A stretch of 64,000 bases of DNA from Paenibacillus phyllosphaerae. Its GTDB lineage: Bacteria; Bacillota; Bacilli; Paenibacillales; Paenibacillaceae. A program made the position numbers and the translations under genes. The notes beneath the pieces are model-generated. The model saw nothing but the letters and a program-made list of their open reading frames with translations. It did not search any database and was not told where the DNA came from. Positions within the stretch are counted from its first letter, which is position 1; every line of letters starts with the position of its first letter. Shown piece by piece: positions 33,989 to 44,732 of the stretch. The stretch is from NCBI RefSeq assembly GCF_014192105.1, contig NZ_JACHXK010000002.1:555380-619379 (forward strand), read 5' to 3'.

Positions 33989-36900
33989 ATGTTCCTGAAA
34001 AGGATAGAACTTGCAGGTTTCAAATCGTTCGCCGACAAGACCGAGCTGGAATTTGTCCGCGGCATTACGGCGGTCGTCGGTCCTAACGGCAGCGGTAAAA
34101 GCAATATAAGCGACAGCATCCGCTGGGTGCTTGGCGAACAAAGCGCGAAGAGTCTTCGCGGCGGCAAGATGGAAGATATCATCTTCGCCGGGAGCGATGC
34201 GCGCAAAGCGGTGAACATCGGCGAAGTTTCGTTAACGCTCGACAACAGCGACAATGCGCTCCCGCTCGAGTACAACGAGGTAACAGTCACCAGGCGGGTA
34301 CATCGCAGCGGCGACAGCGAATATATGATCAACAAACAGCCATGCAGGCTGAAGGACATAACGGAATTATTCATGGATACCGGGATTGGCAAGGAAGCGT
34401 ATTCCATTATCGGACAGGGCAGGATCGAAGAAATTTTAAGTACGCGCTCCGAGGATCGCCGCGGCATATTCGAGGAAGCCTCGGGTATCGTGAAATATAA
34501 ATCGCGCAAGCGGGAAGCCCAGAAGAAGCTCGACGACACGGAGCAAAACTTGCTGCGGATCCACGATCTTGTCTCCGAGCTCGAAGATCAGGTTGAACCG
34601 CTGCGCGTGCAATCCGAGAAAGCGATTCAATACAAGGGATTGCGCGAGCAGCTCAAAATATCGGAAATCTCGATGTATGTCCATAACATCGAGACCGTGC
34701 ACCGATCGTGGACCGAGGCAAGCGCGAAGCTCGAAAAGCTTGGTCAGGAACAGCTATCTCTTACGACGGTCGTAAGCAAGCACGATGCCGTTCTCGAGAA
34801 GGACCGCCAGAAGCTCAGAGAGATCGAAGAGACCCTCGACATGTTGCATGCTTCCATGCTGCAGTACAGCGAGGATTACGAGAAGTGCGAAGGTTACGGC
34901 GAGGTATTGAAGGAACGTAAGAAGAATCTCGATCAGAACCGTGCCCAGATGGAAACATCCATCGCCGCACAGACGGAACGCGTCACGACGCTTACCAAAG
35001 AAGAAGCGGAGTTCCGAGGCAAGGCGGCTGAGCTTGAAGCGCAGCTTAACGAATTGCGCGGACGTTTAATGACGGAAGAGGCACAACTGCTTGGCGCGGC
35101 TGCCGCGAATTCCGCGGAAGCGGAAGAGTCGCTCAAGAGCGACTTGCTCGATGTGATGAGCGCGATGGCGCAACTGCGCAACGAGATTCGTTATGCAGTA
35201 CAGCAGGAGGAAGCGCTCCAACGCCGTATGGAACGCCTGAACGAAGAACAGGGCAAGTGGAAGGATCAGCATCAGAAGATGACGGATCGTCGTGCCGATC
35301 TGAAGCAGCGGCTCGATGATACGATGTCTGCGATCACGGCCGCCAGAGAGAAGTATGCAAGCGAGAGCGAGAAGCTGCAATCCGGCCAGAAGCTGCTGGA
35401 GGAAACCCAGTCTGCCGCGAGGAAGTGGGAGCAGAAGCTGGAAGCGCTCCGCTCGCGCCGGGATACGATGAAAGAGATGCAAGATGATCTCGATGGATTT
35501 ATGCATGGCGTTAAGGAAGTGCTTAAAGCTTCCAGACGGCCGCAGGGCGGGCTGGAAGGCGTGCATGGCGCGGTGGCTGAGCTCATTCGCGTGCCTGAGA
35601 AGCTGGAGACGGCCGTTGAGACGGCGCTGGGCGGCGCATTGCAGCATGTTGTCATGACCGATGAGCGTACGGCGAGAGCCGCGATTGCTTTCCTGAAGCA
35701 GCGTCAGCTGGGCCGGGCGACATTCCTTCCAATGGATGTCATTCGCGGCCGCAGCGTGCCTGAACAGGAAAAGCGGATCATTGCAAACGTCGAAGGCTTC
35801 GTCGGCATAGCCGCAGAGCTGGTCGGCAGCGAGCCGAAGTATGCTTCGATCGTGGACAATTTGCTCGGCAACGTGCTTATCGCCCAGACGCTGGAACATG
35901 CGAACCGGATCGCGGCCAAATGCCAATACCGCTTCCGTGTCGTTACGCTGGACGGGGACGTCGTCAACGCAGGCGGTTCCATGACGGGCGGCAGCATGCA
36001 GAAGAAAGGCGCCAATCTTCTCGGACGCCAACGCCAGATCGAGCAGCTCGACGCGGAAGTGAAAGAGACCGATACGCAGCTTACCAAGTTGCATGATAAG
36101 ATGTACGATCTGCGCAAGGAACATTCGATACGGTCGCAGAACATTGACGACCTGCGAGGTCAAGGAGAGCAGCTGCGGATCGGGGAGCAGCATTTGCGCG
36201 CGGAGCTCCAACAGCTGGAGAACGAGAGCCGTCATCTGGATGAGCAGAACAAGTTGTACGAATCCGATAGCACGGGTCAGCGGCAGGAACGCGAGCAGTT
36301 GAAAGCGTCGGCAGCCGAGGCGGAGCGTAAGCTGGTAGAGCTCACGCAAGAGGAAGCGAAGCTGCAGGAAGCGATCCGGATCGCGGAAGAAAAGCGCAAG
36401 GCCAATGAGTCGGCGAAGGAACAGATGCAGGATCAATTAACCGACCTGAAGATCGCCGTAGCCAAAGCTGATCGCGAGAAGCAGGCATTCGAGGATCAAG
36501 CGGCCCGTGTCCGTGCGGACATAACTAGAGCGAAACAAGAGCTTAACGGTCTGCGCGACATGCTGTCCCGTCAGAATGAAGAGGCGAAGCAGCTCATCGA
36601 AGAGACTGGCCGGCAGAGCACGCAGCTTAATACGCTGCGCGGACAGAAAGAGACATGCGCCGAACAGACGGATTTGAAGCGGGCGCAACGTGCAGAGATG
36701 GTTAAGGAATTGGAGAACGGCGAGAGCGAGACGAAGGAACAGCGGGCTTCGCTTCGGTTGGTAGAGGATCAGATTCGCCAAACGGAGATTACCGCCAATC
36801 GCTTAGACGTCGAGTTGGACAATCTGCTTCGCAAGCTAAGCGAAGAGTATGAACTGAGTTTCGAGCTGGCGAAGAGCAAATATCCGGTTCCTGAAGATAT

Positions 36901-37564
36901 TGCTGCGCTTCAGAACGAGGTGCGCGAACTCAAACGGAAGATTACGCTTCTAGGTGAGGTCAACTTGGGGGCCATTGACGAGTATGAGCGGGTCAAAGAA
37001 CGTTATGAGTTCCTTGACGAGCAGAAGAACGACCTCATTGAGGCCAAAACGACGCTGTATCAAGTCATCCGCGAGATGGATGAGGAGATGTCGAAACGAT
37101 TCCGGACGACCTTCGAGGCGATTCGCGGGCACTTCGTTGTCGTCTTTGCGAAGTTGTTCGGCGGCGGGCGCGCCGATCTGATTTTGGTGGATCCGGAGCG
37201 AGTGCTGGACAGCGGGATCGATATCGTCGCCCAACCTCCAGGCAAGAAGCTCCAGAATTTGCAGCTTCTCTCCGGCGGTGAGCGGGCGCTTACGGCAATT
37301 GCGCTGCTGTTCGCCATTCTTCAAGTCAAGCCCGTGCCTTTCTGCGTGCTCGACGAGGTCGAAGCGGCGCTTGATGAAGCGAATGTGGCGCGTTATGCCC
37401 AATATCTGCGCGAATTCTCCCATTTGACCCAGTTCATCGTGGTCACGCATCGCAAAGGGACGATGGAGGAAGCGGACGTTCTCTACGGCGTAACGATGGA
37501 AGAAGGCGGGGTTTCGAAGCTCGTCTCGGTTCGCTTGGAAGAAGAGGATCCCCTCTCCGCCTAG
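33989..37564 (+). CDS. smc: Chromosome segregation protein SMC
   Basis: A 1191-residue SMC. The N-terminal Walker A is GPNGSGKSNISDSIRWVLGEQSAKSLRGG, with DIIFAGSD following. Long coiled coils (about 165-500 and 680-1020) flank a hinge at about 515-670 (contains GVHGAVAELIRVPEKLETAV and GGSMTGGSMQ). The C-terminal head has LSGGERALTAIALLFA and VLDEVEAALDEANVARYA. It works with ScpA and ScpB to organise the nucleoid. The ATG at 33989 has GAGGTGAAGG 8 bases upstream, so the GTG at 33974 inside that site is not used. A TACAAT -10-like box lies at 33957. Confidence 0.97.
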   Translation: MFLKRIELAGFKSFADKTELEFVRGITAVVGPNGSGKSNISDSIRWVLGEQSAKSLRGGKMEDIIFAGSDARKAVNIGEVSLTLDNSDNALPLEYNEVTVTRRVHRSGDSEYMINKQPCRLKDITELFMDTGIGKEAYSIIGQGRIEEILSTRSEDRRGIFEEASGIVKYKSRKREAQKKLDDTEQNLLRIHDLVSELEDQVEPLRVQSEKAIQYKGLREQLKISEISMYVHNIETVHRSWTEASAKLEKLGQEQLSLTTVVSKHDAVLEKDRQKLREIEETLDMLHASMLQYSEDYEKCEGYGEVLKERKKNLDQNRAQMETSIAAQTERVTTLTKEEAEFRGKAAELEAQLNELRGRLMTEEAQLLGAAAANSAEAEESLKSDLLDVMSAMAQLRNEIRYAVQQEEALQRRMERLNEEQGKWKDQHQKMTDRRADLKQRLDDTMSAITAAREKYASESEKLQSGQKLLEETQSAARKWEQKLEALRSRRDTMKEMQDDLDGFMHGVKEVLKASRRPQGGLEGVHGAVAELIRVPEKLETAVETALGGALQHVVMTDERTARAAIAFLKQRQLGRATFLPMDVIRGRSVPEQEKRIIANVEGFVGIAAELVGSEPKYASIVDNLLGNVLIAQTLEHANRIAAKCQYRFRVVTLDGDVVNAGGSMTGGSMQKKGANLLGRQRQIEQLDAEVKETDTQLTKLHDKMYDLRKEHSIRSQNIDDLRGQGEQLRIGEQHLRAELQQLENESRHLDEQNKLYESDSTGQRQEREQLKASAAEAERKLVELTQEEAKLQEAIRIAEEKRKANESAKEQMQDQLTDLKIAVAKADREKQAFEDQAARVRADITRAKQELNGLRDMLSRQNEEAKQLIEETGRQSTQLNTLRGQKETCAEQTDLKRAQRAEMVKELENGESETKEQRASLRLVEDQIRQTEITANRLDVELDNLLRKLSEEYELSFELAKSKYPVPEDIAALQNEVRELKRKITLLGEVNLGAIDEYERVKERYEFLDEQKNDLIEAKTTLYQVIREMDEEMSKRFRTTFEAIRGHFVVVFAKLFGGGRADLILVDPERVLDSGIDIVAQPPGKKLQNLQLLSGGERALTAIALLFAILQVKPVPFCVLDEVEAALDEANVARYAQYLREFSHLTQFIVVTHRKGTMEEADVLYGVTMEEGGVSKLVSVRLEEEDPLSA

Positions 37565-37673
37565 GCAACAGATTGGCGTCATTGAAGAGGTTTATCGTCA
37601 TCCGCAAGCGAGCGGCCTAGCGCATAGGCTGCCCGCTTTTGGTTGGCTTTGTACGTAGATGGATGGAGGGATC

Positions 37674-38669
37674 ATGGTGAGTTTTTTTAAGCGATTGAAG
37701 GATAGCATCTCGCAGAAAACCGAAAGCGTCACGAATAAGTTCAAGGAAGGCTTGACGAAGACCCGCACGGCGTTCGTCGAGCGCGTCGAAGAGCTAATCA
37801 CAAGACGCAAGAAGATCGATGAAGCCTTCTATGAGGAATTGGAGGAAATCCTGATCGGCGCTGACGTGGGCGTCAACACGGTCATGCAGCTGATCGACGA
37901 ACTTCGAGTAGAGGTGAAGAAACGCAAAATCGAAGACGCAGCCGAGCTGCAGCCCGTATTGTCCGAGAAGCTTATCGGCTTGCTTAGAGGCGATGAGGAT
38001 AACAAAATCCACCTCGAAAGCAGCGGCTTGTCGGTCGTATTGTTCGTCGGCGTTAACGGTGTCGGCAAGACGACGACGATCGGCAAACTCGCCCATAAGT
38101 ATAAAAGCGAGGGCAAACGCGTGCTGCTGGCAGCGGGGGATACGTTCCGTGCCGGGGCCATCGAGCAGCTTGAAGTATGGGGGCAGCGCGTAGGCGTGGA
38201 CGTCATCAAGCAATCGTCCGGCTCAGATCCGGCGGCGGTTATGTTCGATGCGGTTCAAGCGGCCAAGCAGCGCGGCGTCGATATTCTGCTGTGCGATACG
38301 GCCGGCCGGCTGCAGAACAAATCCAACCTGATGGAAGAGCTGAACAAAATCTACCGCGTCATTCAGCGCGAAGTGCCTGGTGCGCCGCATGAAGTATTGT
38401 TAGTCCTCGACGCGACGACAGGCCAGAATGCCTTGAGTCAAGCGAAGCTGTTCGGCGAGAAGAGCGGCGTGACCGGACTTGTATTAACGAAGCTGGATGG
38501 AACGGCAAAGGGCGGTATCGTCATCGCCATCCGCAACGAGCTTCAGCTGCCGGTTAAGCTTGTCGGTCTGGGCGAGAAGATGGACGATCTGCAAGAATTC
38601 GACTCCGAACAGTTCGTGCACGCGTTGTTTGCAGGCCTGATTCAGGCGTCGGAACAAGTGGAAGAATAA
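37674..38669 (+). CDS. ftsY: Signal recognition particle receptor FtsY
   Basis: A 331-residue SRP receptor GTPase that docks ribosome-nascent chain complexes at the membrane. G1 is GVNGVGKTTTIGKLAHKY, the DTAGRLQNKSNLM G3, and TKLDGTAKGGIVIA G4/G5. The N-terminal helix (SFFKRLKDSISQK) binds the membrane. The ATG at 37674 and GTG at 37677 both follow GGATGGAGGG; the GTG has the better spacing. It is in the smc-ftsY-ylxM-ffh order of Firmicutes. Confidence 0.96.
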   Translation: MVSFFKRLKDSISQKTESVTNKFKEGLTKTRTAFVERVEELITRRKKIDEAFYEELEEILIGADVGVNTVMQLIDELRVEVKKRKIEDAAELQPVLSEKLIGLLRGDEDNKIHLESSGLSVVLFVGVNGVGKTTTIGKLAHKYKSEGKRVLLAAGDTFRAGAIEQLEVWGQRVGVDVIKQSSGSDPAAVMFDAVQAAKQRGVDILLCDTAGRLQNKSNLMEELNKIYRVIQREVPGAPHEVLLVLDATTGQNALSQAKLFGEKSGVTGLVLTKLDGTAKGGIVIAIRNELQLPVKLVGLGEKMDDLQEFDSEQFVHALFAGLIQASEQVEE

Positions 38670-38696
38670 CTTTTCCGAACTGACAAGGGAATATAC

Positions 38697-38726
38697 TTGA
38701 CAGGCACGTGTCTCCTGCGCTATGAT
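38697..38726 (+). promoter_or_regulatory. Promoter for ylxM-ffh
   Basis: TTGACA (38697-38702) and TATGAT (38721-38726) are spaced by 18 bases, just before ylxM. Confidence 0.65.
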
Positions 38727-38781
38727 AAACGTCGTGGTTAAGATGTGTAAAGGTCTTACCCTTGACAAAGGTGGTGCAGCG

Positions 38782-39159
38782 GTGATTACACAAGGACCCG
38801 ATGCCCTTGCGAAGACGACTCGAATTAACTTGTTATTCGACTTTTATGAGCCGCTCTTGACTGAGAAGCAGCGGACTTTTCTTAAATATTATTTTCATGA
38901 TGATTATTCCCTGGGCGAGATTGCAGCCGAGTTCGAAGTGAGCCGCCAGGCGGTCTACGAACATATTAAGCGTGCGGAATCGGTACTGGAATCTTATGAG
39001 AGCAAGCTGAAGTTGCTCACGAAGCATGAAGCGTTGGAAAGCTGGATCGTTCAGTTAGAACGCTGCGCAAGTGATCCGAAGGCGTTAGCCTCAGATTCGC
39101 TTGCGAGCGAACTTGAAACGATTGCAGCCGGGCTTCGTACCAGTCAATCAGGGGATTAG
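38782..39159 (+). CDS. ylxM: YlxM-type HTH protein, SRP-associated
   Basis: A 125-residue YlxM/p13-family protein. It has a sigma-70 region 4-like HTH (about residues 20-65, [36 protein letters not shown] seen in part). YlxM stimulates the SRP GTPases Ffh and FtsY in streptococci, and its gene always precedes ffh. The start is the GTG at 38782, with AAAGGTGG upstream; the longer frame from 38722 runs into the promoter. It is immediately upstream of ffh. Confidence 0.9.
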   Translation: MITQGPDALAKTTRINLLFDFYEPLLTEKQRTFLKYYFHDDYSLGEIAAEFEVSRQAVYEHIKRAESVLESYESKLKLLTKHEALESWIVQLERCASDPKALASDSLASELETIAAGLRTSQSGD

Positions 39160-39198
39160 TTCAGCCTACATATTACGTTTTCGAAATGAGGTGACGTC

Positions 39199-40590
39199 AT
39201 GGCGTTTGAAGGATTGACAAGCAGGCTGCAGAACGTGTTCGGCAAGCTGCGCGGCAAAGGCAAGCTGAGCGAAGAAGATGTCAATGAAGCGATGCGCGAG
39301 GTGCGCCTGGCCCTGCTCGAAGCCGACGTCAACTTTAAGGTCGTCAAAGACTTTATTACGAAGGTGAAGGAACAGGCGGTCGGCGCAGAAGTGGTGAAGA
39401 GCTTCACGCCGGGCATGGTCGTCATCGATATCGTCAATAAAGAACTGACCGAACTAATGGGCGGGACGCATAGTAAGCTCGCCAAATCCAACAAGCCTCC
39501 GACCGTTATCTTGATGGCTGGTCTGCAAGGTGCGGGTAAGACGACATCGACAGCCAAGCTCGCCAAGATGCTGCAGAAGGACAAGCATCGTCCGCTGCTG
39601 GTCGCGTGCGATATTTATCGCCCGGCTGCCATTAAGCAGCTCCAGGTACTCGGCGAACAGATCGGCGCACCGGTATTCACGATGGGAGACCAGACTGCAC
39701 CGGTCGATATCGCTCGCGCTGCGATGCAACACGCGAAAGACAACGGCAATGATTATGTCATCGTCGATACGGCGGGACGACTTCATATCGACGAAGCGCT
39801 CATGGAAGAGCTCCGTCAGGTACACGAAGTGACCCAACCGGATGAAGTGCTGCTAGTCGTCGATGCGATGACCGGTCAAGAGGCTGTCAATGTAGCGCAG
39901 AGCTTCCACAATCAGCTTGAGCTTACCGGCGTCATTCTGACCAAGCTTGATGGCGATACGCGCGGCGGTGCGGCATTGTCGGTTAAAGCTGTTACGGGTT
40001 GTCCGATTAAGTTTGTCGCTACGGGCGAGAAGATTGAGCCGTTGGAGCCGTTCCATCCGAGCCGGATGGCGTCCCGAATTCTCGGGATGGGCGATATGCT
40101 CTCTCTCATCGAGAAGGCGCAAACGGGCATCGATGCCGAGAAGGCAGCCGAGATGGAACGCAAGATGCGGACAGCCGAATTCACGTTCGAGGATTTCCTC
40201 GAGCAGATGGAGCAGGTTCGTAATCTCGGTCCGCTGGATCAATTGATGGATATGCTTCCTGGCATGGGCAAGATGAAGGATATGAAGAATATCAAGGTGG
40301 ACGAGAAGCAGATCGGACGGGTCGAAGCGATTGTCAAATCGATGACCAAGGAAGAGAAGCGTCAGCCTGAAATCATTAACCATTCCCGCCGTAAGCGCAT
40401 TGCTGCCGGCAGCGGCACGTCTATCGCCGAAGTGAACCGCCTCATCAAGCAGTTCGATGATATGCGGAAGATGATGAAGCAATTCTCCTCCATGATGGGT
40501 CCTAAAGGCCCGAAAGGTCCTAAGGGCGGCATGAAAGGTATGAAGGGCTTGAAAGGCATGCTTGGTAAAGGGATGAAATTCCCGTTCTAA
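39199..40590 (+). CDS. ffh: Signal recognition particle protein Ffh
   Basis: A 463-residue SRP54 GTPase. NG-domain motifs are [34 protein letters not shown] and [14 protein letters not shown]; the Met-rich M domain (about 320-440) binds SRP RNA and signal peptides. The C-terminus is a Gly/Lys/Met-rich tail. GAGGTGACGTC precedes the ATG. It works with ftsY in the same region. Confidence 0.97.
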   Translation: MAFEGLTSRLQNVFGKLRGKGKLSEEDVNEAMREVRLALLEADVNFKVVKDFITKVKEQAVGAEVVKSFTPGMVVIDIVNKELTELMGGTHSKLAKSNKPPTVILMAGLQGAGKTTSTAKLAKMLQKDKHRPLLVACDIYRPAAIKQLQVLGEQIGAPVFTMGDQTAPVDIARAAMQHAKDNGNDYVIVDTAGRLHIDEALMEELRQVHEVTQPDEVLLVVDAMTGQEAVNVAQSFHNQLELTGVILTKLDGDTRGGAALSVKAVTGCPIKFVATGEKIEPLEPFHPSRMASRILGMGDMLSLIEKAQTGIDAEKAAEMERKMRTAEFTFEDFLEQMEQVRNLGPLDQLMDMLPGMGKMKDMKNIKVDEKQIGRVEAIVKSMTKEEKRQPEIINHSRRKRIAAGSGTSIAEVNRLIKQFDDMRKMMKQFSSMMGPKGPKGPKGGMKGMKGLKGMLGKGMKFPF

Positions 40591-40627
40591 GATAGAAGAA
40601 GTCTATTCTTGTAAGGAGGTGAAACAC

Positions 40628-40900
40628 ATGGCAGTACGTATTCGTCTGAAACGTATGGGTGCACACAAAGCGCCTTACTATCGCGTAGTCGTATCCGACT
40701 CCCGTTCCCCGCGTGACGGTCGCTTTATCGAAGAAATCGGTACTTACAACCCGGTTGCACAACCGGCTCAAGTAACGATCGACGAAGAGAAAGCACTGAA
40801 ATGGCTGAACAACGGAGCGCAAGCTTCCGATACAGCTCGCAACTTGCTTTCCCAAGCAGGCGTTCTGAAAAAGTTCCATGAATCCAAGCTTCAGAAGTAA
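40628..40900 (+). CDS. rpsP: 30S ribosomal protein S16
   Basis: A 90-residue S16 that binds 16S rRNA early in 30S assembly. [24 protein letters not shown] is a standard signature. A perfect AAGGAGGTGAAACAC site decides the ATG at 40628. It precedes khpA, rimM and trmD, the usual order. Confidence 0.98.
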   Translation: MAVRIRLKRMGAHKAPYYRVVVSDSRSPRDGRFIEEIGTYNPVAQPAQVTIDEEKALKWLNNGAQASDTARNLLSQAGVLKKFHESKLQK

Positions 40901-40924
40901 TATTTCTTAAGCGGAGGCCGCGAG

Positions 40925-41155
40925 ATGAAAGAATTAGTTCTTGTCATAGCGAAGGCTCTTGTGGATCACCCCGAGGACGTGCGTGTCGACGTGAAAGAGG
41001 ACGATCGCGGCACCGTCTACCAGCTTTCCGTTCATCCCGGCGATGTCGGCAAGGTGATCGGAAAGCAGGGGCGGATTGCTAAGGCGCTCCGAACAGTTGT
41101 TTCCTCGGCGGCTGTTAAGTCGGATAAGCGCGTCATGGTCGATATTATTTCATAG
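40925..41155 (+). CDS. khpA: KH-domain RNA-binding protein KhpA
   Basis: A 76-residue single KH-domain protein (YlqC). The GxxG loop is in HPGDVGKVIGKQGRIAKALR. KhpA partners KhpB in cell elongation and division control in streptococci. The site GGAGGCCGCGAG precedes the start. B. subtilis has ylqD next, which is absent here. Confidence 0.92.
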   Translation: MKELVLVIAKALVDHPEDVRVDVKEDDRGTVYQLSVHPGDVGKVIGKQGRIAKALRTVVSSAAVKSDKRVMVDIIS

Positions 41156-41171
41156 CGATCGTACATCGAAG

Positions 41172-41203
41172 TAGGGTTAGGATCCTTATCCTAGCCCTAT
41201 TTC
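41172..41203 (+). terminator. Hairpin between khpA and rimM
   Basis: TAGGGTTAGGAT (41172-41183) pairs with ATCCTAGCCCTA (41188-41199) with one G-U and a 4-base loop, followed by only TTTC, so it is a weak terminator. Confidence 0.55.
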
Positions 41204-41240
41204 GCTGTTCAGCAAGGCATTGGATAGGGGGCTTGATGTA

Positions 41241-41762
41241 ATGAAGGAACAAGAATGGTTGAACGTAGGCAAGATTGTGAACACACATGGGATTCGCGGT
41301 GAATTAAAGGTTGTTTCGCAAACGCACTTCGCGGAGGAGCGCTTCGCCGAAGGAAACAAGCTTGTCATCGAACATCCGGAGACGAATCAGCAGCTGACGA
41401 TCGAAATCGCCAGTGCCCGTGAACACAAAGGGATGTTTATCATCCGGTTAGTTGGCTACACTAATATTAACGAAGTTGAGAAATATAAGGGCTGGGTCAT
41501 TAAAGTATCCAAGGAGAACCTTGGAGAACTGGATGAAGGCGAGTATTACCATTACGAGATTATCGGCTGCCGCGTAGTGACGGACGAAGGGCAAGAGCTT
41601 GGTACGATTACCGAGATCCTAAGCCCCGGGGCCAACGATGTCTGGGTCATCCAGCCGACTAAAGGGAAGCAGTTGCTTATCCCTGTCATTGATGAGGTTG
41701 TCCTGAACGTAGACGTGAAGGACAAACTTGTCACGGTCCATCTGATGGAAGGGCTGATCTAG
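41241..41762 (+). CDS. rimM: Ribosome maturation factor RimM
   Basis: A 173-residue protein for late 30S assembly. [15 protein letters not shown] and the PRC-barrel segment (about 95-170, [20 protein letters not shown] and [19 protein letters not shown]) mark it. It binds S19 on the pre-30S particle. The ATG at 41241 has ATAGGGGGGC upstream. It is followed by trmD with a 2-base gap, implying coupling. Confidence 0.96.
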   Translation: MKEQEWLNVGKIVNTHGIRGELKVVSQTHFAEERFAEGNKLVIEHPETNQQLTIEIASAREHKGMFIIRLVGYTNINEVEKYKGWVIKVSKENLGELDEGEYYHYEIIGCRVVTDEGQELGTITEILSPGANDVWVIQPTKGKQLLIPVIDEVVLNVDVKDKLVTVHLMEGLI

Positions 41763-41764
41763 GC

Positions 41765-42499
41765 GTGAGGATCGATGTACTGACGCTGTTCCCCGAGATG
41801 TTCGCCGGAGTATTTGGGTCGAGCATTCTCGGTAAAGCCCGTGACAAAGGCATTGTCGGCCTGAACGCGGTCAATTTCCGCGATTACGCGAACAATAAGC
41901 ATAACACAGTAGATGACTATCCCTACGGCGGCGGGGGCGGAATGGTGCTGAAGCCAGAGCCGCTCTTCGCAGCTGTAGAGGATTTGGTGACGGAACAGGC
42001 CGGTAAACCTCGCGTGATCCTGATGTGCCCGCAGGGTGAAACGTTCAGCCAGCGCAAAGCGGAGGAACTCGCCAAGGAGCCGCATCTCATTTTTGTGTGC
42101 GGTCATTATGAAGGTTATGATGAACGGATTCGGGAGCACCTTGTCACGGATGAGATCTCGATCGGAGACTACGTGCTCACCGGAGGCGAATTGCCGGCTA
42201 TGGTCGTGATCGACAGCGTGGCAAGGCTGCTGCCTGGCGTGCTCGGCAACGAGACGTCCGCCGTGACCGATTCGTTCAGCACGGGGCTGATTGAACATCC
42301 TCACTATACGCGCCCTGCCGTATTCAGAGGCTGGGAAGTCCCTGAGGTGCTCATGTCGGGTCATCATGCGAAGGTTGAAGCGTGGAGACGGGAACAATCG
42401 CTCTTGCGGACATTGAAGCGGCGTCCAGACCTTCTGGAGAACGCGGAATTGAGCGATAAAGAACGTGTATGGCTAAATCAGCAGCGAAGTGAAAAATAA
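41765..42499 (+). CDS. trmD: tRNA (guanine(37)-N(1))-methyltransferase
   Basis: A 244-residue SPOUT methyltransferase that methylates G37 next to the anticodon and prevents frameshifting. [13 protein letters not shown] is typical, and the knot signature is [36 protein letters not shown] (seen in part). A GTG start at 41765 lies 2 bases after rimM. It is followed by the rplS gap. Confidence 0.97.
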   Translation: MRIDVLTLFPEMFAGVFGSSILGKARDKGIVGLNAVNFRDYANNKHNTVDDYPYGGGGGMVLKPEPLFAAVEDLVTEQAGKPRVILMCPQGETFSQRKAEELAKEPHLIFVCGHYEGYDERIREHLVTDEISIGDYVLTGGELPAMVVIDSVARLLPGVLGNETSAVTDSFSTGLIEHPHYTRPAVFRGWEVPEVLMSGHHAKVEAWRREQSLLRTLKRRPDLLENAELSDKERVWLNQQRSEK

Positions 42500-42643
42500 G
42501 CTTTGCATTTTTCGCTCGTGTATGATAATATTTCAAATGTTGCTTTTTGTAATAGTCGGACGGTCCGCTAGACAGTGATGATCCGGTTCAGAGGAACTTG
42601 GGTAGCTGATATGAACGTCTATGGTGGAAGGAGTGATTCTAAG

Positions 42644-42985
42644 ATGAATATCGTACAAGCAATTACGCAAGAGCAATTGCGTACAGATCTGCCAAACTTC
42701 CGTCCGGGAGACACACTCAAGGTACACGTTAAAGTTATCGAGGGTTCCCGTGAACGTATCCAGTTGTTCGAAGGCGTTGTTATCAAACGTCGCGGCGGCG
42801 GCATCAGCGAAACTTTTACAGTTCGTAAAATTTCGTACGGTGTAGGTGTGGAAAGAACTTTCCCAGTACATTCGCCGAAGCTGGAGAAGATCGAAGTGGC
42901 TCGTCGCGGTAAAGTCCGTCGTGCGAAGCTGTACTACCTTCGTAACCTGCGCGGTAAAGCTGCGAGAATTAAAGAGATTCGCTAA
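42644..42985 (+). CDS. rplS: 50S ribosomal protein L19
   Basis: A 113-residue L19 at the 30S-50S interface. [38 protein letters not shown] is a clear family match (seen in part). The ATG at 42644 has GGAAGGAGTGA upstream. A TTGCAT/GATAAT pair near 42503-42529 could be a promoter, and the leader of about 115 bases may hold an L19 autoregulatory element, but I cannot confirm the consensus. Confidence 0.97.
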   Translation: MNIVQAITQEQLRTDLPNFRPGDTLKVHVKVIEGSRERIQLFEGVVIKRRGGGISETFTVRKISYGVGVERTFPVHSPKLEKIEVARRGKVRRAKLYYLRNLRGKAARIKEIR

Positions 42986-43071
42986 TGAACGACAAGAGGG
43001 GGGCTTGCGCATAGTAAGTCTCCTTTTTCTTATTCATTGAGAACAATAGGGTCAGCAATGGAGGGGAACAA

Positions 43072-43770
43072 ATGGATCAACAGACTGGCAAGAACGAGAA
43101 TGGCATCGATTCACAGGAACCTGTAGACGATCATGTGGAACATGCTGCCGACAGCGATAACGATACGGTGCAGCCCGCCCAGCAGAAGCAGGAGAAGGGA
43201 AGCCGAGCGCAGAAGGAAATCGGCGAATGGGTAAAGGCGCTTGCGATCGCTGCGCTGCTCGTGTTCGTGATCCGTTGGTTTTTGTTTGCTCCTTTCATCG
43301 TCGAGGGAGAATCCATGCAACCTAATTTCTATACGGGCGAGCGTCTGATCGTTAACAAAATTATCTATGATATCCGGGCTCCGAAGCACGGTGAAGTCAT
43401 TGTGTTCGAAGTGCCGGACGAAGGCCGCGATTTCATTAAACGCGTCATTGGCGTTCCTGGCGACAAAGTGAAATTGGAAGGCGACGATCTATACATAAAC
43501 GGCGAGAAAGTAGACGAGCCATATTTGGCGGAATCGATTGCTGCGGCAAAAGCCAACGGGGAAATCTTCAACAATACCGGTCCTAACTTCCCGAATGCGG
43601 ACGTAACCGAGGATGTTGTACCTGAAGGCACGGTGCTTGCTTTTGGCGATAACCGCCGCAACAGCAAGGACAGCCGGATGATCGGATACGTTTCGGATGA
43701 TCTGATTATCGGCCGTGCGGATTTTATTTTCTGGCCGTTCGATAAAGTGAGTTTGGTTAAACACGGATGA
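43072..43770 (+). CDS. lepB: Signal peptidase I
   Basis: A 232-residue type I signal peptidase with a single N-terminal membrane segment (about 57-78, [21 protein letters not shown]) after an acidic cytosolic region. The catalytic Ser is in [16 protein letters not shown], the Lys in [14 protein letters not shown]. The C-terminal [17 protein letters not shown] is a conserved box. It removes signal peptides of secreted proteins outside the membrane. GAGGGGAA precedes the ATG. It is the sipS type, upstream of rbgA. Confidence 0.95.
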   Translation: MDQQTGKNENGIDSQEPVDDHVEHAADSDNDTVQPAQQKQEKGSRAQKEIGEWVKALAIAALLVFVIRWFLFAPFIVEGESMQPNFYTGERLIVNKIIYDIRAPKHGEVIVFEVPDEGRDFIKRVIGVPGDKVKLEGDDLYINGEKVDEPYLAESIAAAKANGEIFNNTGPNFPNADVTEDVVPEGTVLAFGDNRRNSKDSRMIGYVSDDLIIGRADFIFWPFDKVSLVKHG

Positions 43771-43783
43771 GGTGACAGGCAGC

Positions 43784-44653
43784 ATGACGATTCAATGGTT
43801 TCCAGGCCATATGACAAGGGCCCGGAGACAAATTCAAGATAAGTTAAAGTTGATCGATATCGCGATCGAGCTGCTTGATGCGCGGGTTCCCGCCGCTAGC
43901 CGCAATCCGATGATCGATGAGATCCTGTTGGGTAAGCCAAGATTGATCATTCTGAACAAGAGCGATCTGGCCGATCCACGGACCACCGAGCAATGGATGG
44001 CTGCTTTTGCGAAGGAAGGGCATGCGAGCTTGGCGCTCGATTCGTCCACAGGTACACGCGTTGGGGAGGTACCTGCAGCTGCCAAGCAAATCTTGCATGA
44101 GAAGATTGCTCGCCAGATTGCTAAGGGCATGAATCCGCGCGCCGTTCGGGCGTTAATCGTCGGCATTCCGAACGTCGGCAAATCCACCTTGACGAATCGC
44201 CTCGCTGGCCGCAATATTGCAGCGACTGGTGATCGGCCTGGCGTGACGAAGGGGCAGCAGTGGATTAAGGTCGGCACGGAGATGGAGCTGCTCGATACGC
44301 CTGGTATTCTATGGCCGAAATTCGAGGATCAGCTCGTCGGCATGAAGCTTGCGATGACAGGCGCGATTAAGGAGCAGATCCTGAATATCGAGGATGTGGC
44401 TTTCTTCGCGGTCAAGGTGCTTGTTGAGCGTTATTGGCCGATGATGGCCGAGCGGTTCGGGATCGACAATCCGCCTTCGGATCTGGAGAATGCAGACGAG
44501 ATCGTACGGGTTATGGAAGATATCGGCCGCAAGCGGGGATGTCTCATTAGCGGCGGACGAGTGGATTTAGAGAAGACGTCTGGCATTATTTTACGTGAGC
44601 TTCGTGCAGGCAAGTTAGGCAGACTGTCGCTTGAAGCGCCGGAAGGGTACTAG
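43784..44653 (+). CDS. rbgA: Ribosome biogenesis GTPase RbgA (YlqF)
   Basis: A 289-residue circularly permuted GTPase for late 50S assembly. Motif order is G4 ILNKSDL, G1 [17 protein letters not shown]3 [10 protein letters not shown], confirming permutation. The C-terminal ANTAR-like part binds 23S rRNA. The ATG at 43784 has GAGGTGAC 7 bases upstream. rnhB follows. Confidence 0.96.
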   Translation: MTIQWFPGHMTRARRQIQDKLKLIDIAIELLDARVPAASRNPMIDEILLGKPRLIILNKSDLADPRTTEQWMAAFAKEGHASLALDSSTGTRVGEVPAAAKQILHEKIARQIAKGMNPRAVRALIVGIPNVGKSTLTNRLAGRNIAATGDRPGVTKGQQWIKVGTEMELLDTPGILWPKFEDQLVGMKLAMTGAIKEQILNIEDVAFFAVKVLVERYWPMMAERFGIDNPPSDLENADEIVRVMEDIGRKRGCLISGGRVDLEKTSGIILRELRAGKLGRLSLEAPEGY

Positions 44654-44732
44654 GGGATATCATCCGACGGCAGCACTCACGTTTTCAATTCGAGAATACG
44701 GGCGAAAGCCGCGTAAACGGGAGAGACGCGGA

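Noticed and set aside
35066..36436. 456-residue minus-strand frame within smc
   Set aside because: Antisense shadow of the coiled-coil coding region.
40500..40590. Gly-Lys-Met repeats at the end of ffh
   Set aside because: This is the normal low-complexity tail of Ffh, not a mobile or repeat element.
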